NCBI RefSeq assembly: GCF_050003625.1
Contig: NC_134398.1
Coordinates: 86,615,983-86,679,982, forward strand
Origin: Haematobia irritans
Lineage: Eukaryota; Arthropoda; Insecta; Diptera; Muscidae
Direction: 5' to 3'
Length of the DNA: 64,000 bases
Shown here: in pieces, positions 55,449 to 64,000 of the stretch
Layout of the letters: every line of letters starts with the position of its first letter
Numbering within the stretch: the first letter of the stretch is position 1
Made by a program: the position numbers and the translations under genes
Notes under the pieces: model-generated
The model's database searches: none
Seen by the model: only the letters and a program-made list of their open reading frames with translations
Told to the model about the DNA's origin: nothing

Positions 55449-56023
55449 CCCAGCAAAAAAATTTGGAAGTTCTTCCAATGGCACAACTTTAAAAGCACTT
55501 CCAGAAGATCCACTCCCAGTGATGTTCTTTATTTTAACTTCCCAGGAAGTTCTTTTAATTCAATTTTTTTTAACTTGGTTTTTTTCATACTTTTAATGGG
55601 TAATTTTAACTTTTTTCGTTTCAAATAGATTAAAAACAGAGTAAGAATTCATAAAATGGTACAAATCATTAAAATTTTGTTGAAAAAAATTCTAAATCCA
55701 ATCTGAAAAAATTGTGAATTTTTGCAAATATTTGAGGTCAAACGTTTCCGACAAGCGTTAGAATTCATTAAAAATTAAAAAAAAAATTAAAAATTATTTA
55801 ATTGACAAAATATCACAGAATTTTTTAATTTACATCCAAAACATTGAATTCGGATCACACTTAAAGAAGTGATGCAAATTCAGTGCAACGGCTGTTGAAA
55901 TGGAGGACTTCCGTCCTATGACAAGCCCATGTTAAATTCATCGCTTCTGCGTCAATTTTGCACCACTTCCGGATCCAAAAAGAACATTTTCATTACTTTT
56001 TTGGCGACGCTTTTTTTGCTGCG
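55449..56023. mobile_element. D MITE, left arm
   Basis: Starts CCCAGCAAAAAAATTTGGAA and ends GCGACGCTTTTTTTGCTGCG, inserted into a DINE-like terminus (55429-55448 and 56024 onward). Target duplication is not clear here because the right end has mutated. Confidence 0.7.
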
Positions 56024-57415
56024 ATGGTGATGGGGGTATAATAAGTTTTCCATTCCGTTTGTAACACATCGAAATATCGGTTTCCGACTATATAAATTTT
56101 CCACAAACTCTTTTTTTGTCTCCAAGCAGGTCAAGTTGGAAGATGGACTATATCGGTCCATGTTTTGATACGGCCCCCATATAGACCGATCTCTCGATTT
56201 AACATCTTGAGGGCATGGAAGCCACAGATTTCATCCGATTTGTTTGAAATTTGAAATCTAGAGGTACTTTAAGTCATCCATGTTTTGATATAGCCTCCAT
56301 ATAGATCGATCTTAGGATGGGGGTATATTAACTTTGTCAATCCGTTTGTAACACATCGAAATATTGCTCTAAGACCCAAAAAAGTATATATATTCTGGGT
56401 CGTGATGAAATTCTGAATAGATCTGAGCATGTCCGTCCGCCCGTCCGTCCGTCCGTCTGTTGAAATCACGCTAACTTCCGAACGAAACAAGCTATCGACT
56501 TGAAACTTGGCACAAGTAGTTGTTATTGATGTAGGTCGGATGGTATTGCAAATGGGCCACATCGGCACACTTTTACGTATAGCCCCCATATAAACGGACC
56601 CCCAAATTTAGCTTGCAGATCCTCTAAGAGAAGCAAATTTCATCTGATCCGGCTGAAATTTGGTACATGGTGTTAGTATATGGTCTCGAACAACTGTGCA
56701 AAAATTGGTCCACATCGGTCAATAATTATATATAGTCCCCATATAAACCGATCCCCCGATTTGGCTTGCGAAGCCTCTAAGAGAAGCAAAATTCATTCGA
56801 TCCGGCTGAAATTTGGTACATGGTGTAAGTATATGGTATATAATGACCATGCTAAAATTGGTCCACATCGGTGCATAATTATATATAGCCCCCCTATAAA
56901 CCGATCACCAGATTTGACCTCCGGAGCCTCTTGGAAGGCCAAAATTCATCTGATTCAGTTGATATTTGGTACGTGGTATTAATATATGACCTCAAAACCC
57001 ATGCAAAAATTGGTTGAAATCGGTCCATAATTATATATAGCCCCCATATAAGCGATCCCCAGATTAGACCTCCGGAGCCCCTTGGAAGAGCCAAATTCAT
57101 CCGATTCGGTTGAAATTTGGTACGTGGTGTTAGTATATGATATCCAACTACCATGCAGGAATTGGTTCATATCAGTCCATAATTATATATAGCCCCGATA
57201 TAAACCGATCCCCAGATTTGACCTCCGGTGCCTTTTGTAGAAGCAAAATTCATCCGATCTGGTTGAAATTGGGTACGTGGTGGTAGTATATGGCCGTTAA
57301 CAACCATTCCTAACTAGGGCCATATCGGTCTATAGTTATATAGCTCTCAGATAAAGCGAGCCCCAATCACACAAATATTGGTCCATATCAAGTTCGTAAT
57401 TGTATATAGCCCCCA
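56024..57415 (+). mobile_element. DINE-4/DINE-1 composite, left arm
   Basis: 56024-56310 is a DINE-3-like core with one repeat unit; at about 56311 (ATCGATCTTAGGATGGGGGT) it passes abruptly into DINE-1 sequence with GTCCGCCCGTCC tract (56431-56458) and several 153-bp-type units. DINE-1 is cut by M1 at 57416. The junction suggests recombination between DINE families at a shared word. Confidence 0.65.
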
Positions 57416-58729
57416 CACCCAGAAAAAAGTGTCTTCGAAACTAAAGGAAAAAATGTTCATCAATTTAGTTTAGCCATTTTATTTCCACTCAGTTAATATT
57501 TTGTGTGAAATAATAAAATTTACTTGTTTCAGTAAAAAAATCCTAAACTGAAAGCAGTTAGGAATAGTTCATAAACTAGAATAAGGCATGGAATTTTACT
57601 AATACTGTTTTCTTCGCTGGGTATAAGAATTTACTACTGAACAAGAAAATTTTATTCACTGATAACAAAGCATTCGTAAAAATAAACAAAAACCGAACTA
57701 AAACCAAGTTTCCTCAAATTTAGTAAGATTTCTTATAAAATGATAATTCTGACTTCCTTTATTATAGAAAGCTTATCATACATACGAATAACACTTGGCA
57801 TAGAAAAATATTTTAGTTCATTCGTACTAAGAAGTATTCAATCCTTTCAAAACTTAAGGAAACACACTTGTTAGAATTTAGGAAAATTTCCTACATTTCT
57901 TTTATCTACCTGTAATCGATACCTGTCTTTGATGTAATCGATATGTTTGCGCGTGGGTTGTTTTTTTTAGTTGGAATCGCGTTGTTATGGTATACGGAGA
58001 GATTGTTAAAAAATAATATAGTAAAATAATATTATAAAAAACAAATAAAATATCTAAAATATTTGTTATTTTAAATTAGCGAGAAAAATGTTCGTTTTTT
58101 GAAAATTGGTTTATAAAAAAGAAAACACCAGCAGAATAACAACCCCGTCATTCAACTTCATTTTGGAATCTTCAATTATCAGGTAATATTCAGTGACGCT
58201 AACCTTTTGTGAAAAATTGGTTTTGGATTTTTTTGTTTATATTTGTAGGTATTGAAATTGTAGAAGGTGGACAAAATTGCTAGGCAGCAAATTATTCAAA
58301 GTGAAAGGTACTACAAGAAGAAAAAATGTGTTTTAATATTTCAAGGCCAGTCGATGCTGTTGATTCTAAATAAATATATTTAATATATTAATAAAACATG
58401 TCTTTTATTGAAGAAAAAATTGCTTATATAAATACATAAAATTGTATTTAAAAACGAAGGTAAGCAGATCTAACTTTGAAGTAAAAGGTTTACCACAAAT
58501 ATGTAAGATTTGTCCAAATGAATGAAAAAAGTTCAATAAAATCATTCCATATATGAATTCAATTCAGTTAAATTTTTTCATTCTGTAGTATAGTGGTACA
58601 TAAATATAGGAAAATGTTAACTAATATACGGAATGCATTCTACCTAATTTCTACGAAAATCACATCATTCAAACAAATAAAAATGTCTTTGGCGCTATAC
58701 GAAGTTCAACTTTCTTCACAATGAGTTCA
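57416..58729 (+). mobile_element. M1 element copy forming the palindrome spacer
   Basis: Left end CACCCAGAAAAAAGTGTCTT; its first 177 bp belong to the left arm, the rest to the spacer. It is the only M1 copy here that is uninterrupted across the DINE-3 and gypsy insertion points. It ends prematurely at GAGTTCATTA, lacking the last ~30 bp of the M1 right end. Confidence 0.75.
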
Positions 58730-58930
58730 TTATACCCACCACCATAGAATGGTGACGGGGGTATAATAAGTTTGTCATTCCGTTTGTAACGCATCGAAAT
58801 ATCGATTTCCGACTATATAAAGTATATATTCTTGATCAGGGAGAAATTCTAAGACGATATAACGATGTCCGTCTGTCTGTCTGTCTGTCTGTCTGTTGTA
58901 ATCACGCTACAGACTTCAATAATGAAGCAA
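57593..58930. repeat. Palindrome spacer, 1338 bp
   Basis: 57593-58729 is M1 sequence continuing from the left arm. 58730-58930 is a 200-bp piece of DINE-3 that also occurs at about 61505-61709 (same orientation) and inverted at about 54838-55018. It ends AATGAAGCAATC, where DINE-3 would continue GTGCTG but the right arm begins instead. Confidence 0.9.
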
Positions 58931-60499
58931 TCCATGCCTTATTCTAGTTTATGAACTATTCCTAACTGCTTTCAGTTTAGGAGTTTTTTACTGAAACAAG
59001 TAAATTTTATTATTTCACACAAAATATTAACTGAGTGGAAATAAAATGGCTAAACTAAATTGATGAACATTTTTTCCTTTAGTTTCGAAGACACTTTTTT
59101 CTGGGTGTGGGGGCTATATACAATTACGAACTTGATATGGACCAATATTTGTGTGATTGGGGCTCGCTTTATCTGAGAGCTATATAACTATAGACCGATA
59201 TGGCCCTAGTTAGGAATGGTTGTTAACGGCCATATACTACCACCACGTACCCAATTTCAACCAGATCGGATGAATTTTGCTTCTACAAAAGGCACCGGAG
59301 GTCAAATCTGGGGATCGGTTTATATCGGGGCTATATATAATTATGGACTGATATGAACCAATTCCTGCATGGTAGTTGGATATCATATACTAACACCACG
59401 TACCAAATTTCAACCGAATCGGATGAATTTGGCTCTTCCAAGGGGCTCCGGAGGTCTAATCTGGGGATCGCTTATATGGGGGCTATATATAATTATGGAC
59501 CTATTTCAACCAATATTTGCATGGGTTTTGAGGTCATATATTAATACCACGTACCAAATATCAACTGAATCAGATGAATTTTGGCCTTCCAAGAGGCTCC
59601 GGAGGTCAAATCTGGTGATCGGTTTATAGGGGGGCTATATATAATTATGCACCGATGTGGACCAATTTTAGCATGGTCATTATATACCATATACTTACAC
59701 CATGTACCAAATTTCAGCCGGATCGAATGAATTTTGCTTCTCTTAGAGGCTTCGCAAGCCAAATCGGGGGATCGGTTTATATGGGGACTATATATAATTA
59801 TTGACCGATGTGGACCAATTTTTGCACAGTTGTTCGAGACCATATACTAACACCATGTACCAAATTTCAGCCGGATCAGATGAAATTTGCTTCTCTTAGA
59901 GGATCTGCAAGCTAAATTTGGGGGTCCGTTTATATGGGGGCTATACGTAAAAGTGTGCCGATGTGGCCCATTTGCAATACCATCCGACCTACATCAATAA
60001 CAACTACTTGTGCCAAGTTTCAAGTCGATAGCTTGTTTCGTTCGGAAGTTAGCGTGATTTCAACAGACGGACGGACGGACGGGCGGACGGACATGCTCAG
60101 ATCTATTCAGAATTTCATCACGACCCAGAATATATATACTTTTTTGGGTCTTAGAGCAATATTTCGATGTGTTACAAACGGATTGACAAAGTTAATATAC
60201 CCCCATCCTAAGATCGATCTATATGGAGGCTATATCAAAACATGGATGACTTAAAGTACCTCTAGATTTCAAATTTCAAACAAATCGGATGAAATCTGTG
60301 GCTTCCATGCCCTCAAGATGTTAAATCGAGAGATCGGTCTATATGGGGGCCGTATCAAAACATGGACCGATATAGTCCATCTTCCAACTTGACCTGCTTG
60401 GAGACAAAAAAAGAGTTTGTGGAAAATTTATATAGTCGGAAACCGATATTTCGATGTGTTACAAACGGAATGGAAAACTTATTATACCCCCATCACCAT

Positions 60500-61074
60500 C
60501 GCAGCAAAAAAAGCGTCGCCAAAAAAGTAATGAAAATGTTCTTTTTGGATCCGGAAGTGGTGCAAAATTGACGCAGAAGCGATGAATTTAACATGGGCTT
60601 GTCATAGGACGGAAGTCCTCCATTTCAACAGCCGTTGCACTGAATTTGCATCACTTCTTTAAGTGTGATCCGAATTCAATGTTTTGGATGTAAATTAAAA
60701 AATTCTGTGATATTTTGTCAATTAAATAATTTTTAATTTTTTTTTTAATTTTTAATGAATTCTAACGCTTGTCGGAAACGTTTGACCTCAAATATTTGCA
60801 AAAATTCACAATTTTTTCAGATTGGATTTAGAATTTTTTTCAACAAAATTTTAATGATTTGTACCATTTTATGAATTCTTACTCTGTTTTTAATCTATTT
60901 GAAACGAAAAAAGTTAAAATTACCCATTAAAAGTATGAAAAAAACCAAGTTAAAAAAAATTGAATTAAAAGAACTTCCTGGGAAGTTAAAATAAAGAACA
61001 TCACTGGGAGTGGATCTTCTGGAAGTGCTTTTAAAGTTGTGCCATTGGAAGAACTTCCAAATTTTTTTGCTGGG
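60500..61074. mobile_element. D MITE, right arm
   Basis: Mirror image of 55449-56023 (ends GCAGCAAAAAAAGCGTCGCC and TTTTTTTGCTGGG). Duplicated as part of the arm, not a separate insertion. Confidence 0.75.
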
Positions 61075-61494
61075 ATCTTATAGTGGTGGGTATAAAAACT
61101 TATTTTTATTGGAAAAAAATTATTTGCTTGTAGTTAAATTTTATTGTTTTTATCGAAATCGAAAGGTAACAACTTATTAAAAGTGAAAGGTAGAAGAGGA
61201 AGAAAAACATTACGTTTTTACAACATTACATGGAAATTGGAAATAGTGGAATAATAATACTAATATTTGGATGCTGTTGAGTCTTAATAAATATATATAT
61301 ATATAATATGTTAATAAAACATGTCTCTTATTGAAGAAAAAATTGCCTATATAAATAAATAAAATTGTATTTAAAAACGAAGATAAGAAGTTCTAATGTT
61401 GAAGTAAAAGGTTTACAACAAATATGTAAGATTTGTCCAAATGAATGAAAAAAGTTCAATAAAATCATTCCATATATGAATTCAATTCAGTTAA

Positions 61495-63075
61495 ATTTTT
61501 ATACCCACCACCATAGAATGGTGACGGGGGTATAATAAGTTTGTCATTCCGTTTGTAACGCATCGAAATATCGATTTCCGACTATATAAAGTATATATAT
61601 TCTTGATCAGGGAGAAATTCTAAGACGATATAACGATGTCCGTCTGTCCGTCTGTCTGTCTGTCTGTCTGTCTGTTGTAATCACGCTACAGACTTCAATA
61701 ATGAAGCAATCGTGCTGAAATTTTGCACAGGCTCGTCTTTTGTCTGCAGGCAGGTCAAGTTCGAAGATGGGCTATATCGGTCCAGGTTTTGATATAGTCC
61801 CCATATAAACCGACCTCCCGATTTGGGGTCTTGGGCTTATAGAAATCGTAATTTTTATCCAATTTGCCTGAAATTGGAAATCTAGAGGTATTGTAGGACC
61901 ACAAATACGTGTGCCAAAAATTGTGAGTATCGGTCCATATTTTGGTATAGCCCCCATATAGACCGATCTCCCGATTTTACTTCTTGGGCTTATAGAAACC
62001 GCAGTTTTTATTCAATTTATCTGAAATTGGAAATCTAGAGGTATTGTAGGACCACAAATATGTGTGCCAAAAATTGTGAGTATCGGTCCATATTTTGGTA
62101 TAGCCCCCATATAGACCGATCTCCCGATTTTACTTCTTGGGCTTATAGAAACCGCAGTTTTTATTCAATTTACCTGAAATTGGAAATCTAGAGGTATTGT
62201 AGGACCACAAATACGTGTGCCAAAAATTGTGAGTATCGGTCCATATTTTGGGATAGCCCCCATATAGACCGATCTCCCGATTTGGGGTCTTGGGAAACCG
62301 TAGTTTTTATCCAATTTGTCTGAAATTGGAAATCTAGAGGTATTTTAGGACCATAAAGAGGTGTGCCGAAAATGGTGAGTATCGATCCATATTTTGGTAT
62401 AGCCCCCATATAGACCGATTTCCCAATTTTACTTCTTGGGCTTCTAGAATCCGAAGTTTTTACACTATTTGCCTGAAATTGGAAATCTAGAGGTATTTTC
62501 GGGTCACAAAGAGGTGTGCCGAAAATGGTGCGTATCGGTCCATATTTTAGTATAGCCCCCATAAGAACGATCTCCCGATTTAACTCCTTGGGTTTCTAGA
62601 AACCGTAGTTTTTATCTGATATGCCTGAAATTGTAAATATTCTGGTATTTTAGGCTCACAAAAACGTGTATCGGATTAAGTTTTTATCGGTCCATTTGGT
62701 AATGCCTCCATATAGACCGACTTCACTTCTTGAGGGTGTAGAAGGCGCACTGATCATGAAAATTGTTTGAAACTCAATGTAAAATTTCCAGATTTTACTT
62801 CTACAGATTTAAGATTTCAAATCAAGACGTTATTTTATAATTTTCTTGCACACTTACAAGAGATGTTAATGATTCCTCTAAACCTCAAACAAAAATGGTT
62901 CTTATAAATCCAGAATCTGATATAGTCCTCATAGGTGAAATCTTTAAATTTATCTTCGGGTTGTGTCCTCAAGTCCTCAAGCCCTCCTGAAATTTCAAAG
63001 GAAACCCTAATATTTGGTTCATGGTGGTGGGTATTTAAGATTCGGCCCGGCCGAACTTACTGCTGTATATACTTG
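61495..63075 (+). mobile_element. DINE-3, right arm
   Basis: Mirror of 53441-55023. The unit nearest the mini-me core and the second unit from the other end differ from their left-arm counterparts, as if unit types had been exchanged between positions. TGTCTGTC tract at 61637-61677. Confidence 0.8.
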
Positions 63076-63581
63076 TTTCATTCTGTAGTATAGTGGTACA
63101 TAAATATAGGAAAATGTTAACTAATTAATATGGAATGCATTCTACCTAATTTCTACCAAAATCACATCGATCAAACAAATAAAAATGTCTTTGGCGCTAT
63201 ACGAAGTTCAACTCTCTTCACAATGAGTTCATTTTAACTTAAAGAAGGGGTCACTTTTTTCTGGGTGTATTTGCATATGGTTAAAATACTCTCCTTGAGT
63301 ATTACATAATTACATAATTTTTTTTATAAAAATATTTATCTAAAAAACACGAAAATTACGAAAATTGCGCTGCTTTCCTCTTGTTACCACCTATTAAAAG
63401 TTTTGTCAACATTAACGGCAGTTTGTGCATAAACAGTGTTGCAACAGTAACAAACCTGCTAACATAAAAATAGTAAGCTACGAGGAGCCCGTCGTAAATA
63501 AGGAAAAAAACATTACTAATATTGTCGTTAGAATTGTTGTTGTGTCCTTCATATAGTTATCACAGTAATTGTTGTTGACTA

Positions 63582-63870
63582 CACAGAAAAAAATTTCACG
63601 AAAATTTTTCCAATTAAAATTTTAATTGAGTTTTAAAAAATATTCAATTAAAAATTTTATTGATTCAACAAATTTTTTAATTGAAACAAAAATCAATCAC
63701 AAAAATTAATAGTATCAATTAATTTTTTAATTGGATCAATTAATTTTTTAATTGACCTTCAATTAATTTTTTAATTGATACTATCATTTCTGTGATTGAA
63801 GACATTTCAATTAAAAAATTAATTGGATCAATTAATTTCGTGATTGAACCAGAAAAAATTTTTTTTGTGT
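63582..63870. mobile_element. M6 MITE, 289 bp, TA target
   Basis: Ends CACAGAAAAAAATTTCACG and (inverted) CACACAAAAAAAATTTTTTC; TA at 63580-63581 and 63871-63872. The interior is made of repeated AATTAATTTTTTAATTG words in both orientations. No ORF. Follows the same CAC-plus-A-run, TA-target pattern as M1-M5. Confidence 0.82.
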
Positions 63871-64000
63871 GTAGAAACAAGACATTGTGTGATCGTTCGC
63901 CAATAAGGTGAATTCAGCAATGTCTTTAAAAATATATTTCGATTTGTTGGTACATTAGTGTAGTAACAAATCGAAATCTAAAAATAAGATTAAGGGATTG
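63871..64000. other. Window end, no feature
   Basis: AATCGAAAT words occur in both orientations; nothing recognisable. The window ends here. Confidence 0.4.

Larger units (their letters stand above)
53131..57592 (+). repeat. Left arm of a 4.46-kb inverted duplication
   Basis: Base-by-base reverse complement of 58931-63385. Positions i and j pair with i+j = 116523 near the centre and 116516 near the outer edge, so the arms differ by only 7 bp in length. Frames at 55952-56161 and 56269-56589 translate identically in both arms. Contents from outside in: M1 end, DINE-3, M1 interior, D MITE, DINE-4/DINE-1 composite, M1 end. Confidence 0.95.
58931..63385 (-). repeat. Right arm of the inverted duplication
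   Basis: Mirror of 53131-57592. Few substitutions are visible (for example one codon differs in the mirrored frames around 59500). The largest differences lie in the DINE-3 repeat array, where the kind of unit at given positions differs and one unit has a 9-bp deletion near 62295. The outer edge lies at CTCTTGTT/ACC (63378-63388). Confidence 0.95.

Overview
The window is AT-rich insect DNA, almost certainly from a higher (calyptrate, probably muscid) fly. The basis is two mariner copies of the Himar/irritans type, abundant mini-me/DINE-like repeats with GTCC/GTCT tracts, and insect-type non-LTR and Ty3/gypsy elements. No host gene can be supported anywhere in the 64 kb. It is a nested graveyard of transposable elements in which many insertion boundaries can be read to the base, because an uninterrupted relative lies elsewhere in the window or because the interrupted reading frame resumes exactly.

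Layout. 1-2.5 kb: AT-rich, old repeats. 2.5-10.1 kb: two head-to-tail, decayed copies of a LINE with RNase H (minus strand); the second is split by a DINE-like element (DINE-1 A). 10.2-21.1 kb: a nest at least five deep, M3b element > DINE-1 C > M1 > Ty3/gypsy element with intact gag and pol > piggyBac-type MITE. DINE-1 C also holds a DD41D mariner with an intact transposase, a (TA)~122 tract and a 103-bp copied LINE scrap. 21.5-25.3 kb: DINE-2 interrupted by DINE-1 B, a near-identical inverted partner of A. 26.7-28.9 kb: an M3 element and a hAT MITE. 29.2-45.6 kb: one LINE (LINE-2) with 11-12 bp target duplications, opened by seven first-order insertions that carry further insertions. 45.6-51.5 kb: M3/M2 elements with tRNA-like modules, a solo LTR, a piggyBac MITE, and a Penelope-like fragment with a hammerhead ribozyme. 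53.1-63.4 kb: a 4.46-kb inverted duplication around a 1.34-kb spacer. 63.6 kb: a small MITE.

Labels used here. M1-M6 are my names for non-autonomous TIR elements that insert at TA and begin CAC followed within a few bases by an A-run. D is a TIR family beginning CCCAGC/G plus an A-run. DINE-1 to DINE-4 are Helentron/mini-me-like repeats with central tandem repeats. DINE strand is a convention: + means the TACTTGT end lies on the right.

What may be new: (1) M2/M3/M3b elements that carry a head-to-head pair of tRNA-like units with good Pol III A and B boxes; (2) three diverged DINE families that all keep exactly a 153-bp repeat period; (3) a complete minimal hammerhead ribozyme at 50239-50283; (4) the palindrome with its templated centre; (5) a perfect UUUAAAC slip site on the gag stop codon of the gypsy element.

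How the parts interact: the LINE, DINE and M elements serve as landing sites for each other. Only the gypsy element and the DD41D mariner still have open coding regions, so they are the only candidates here for autonomous mobility.
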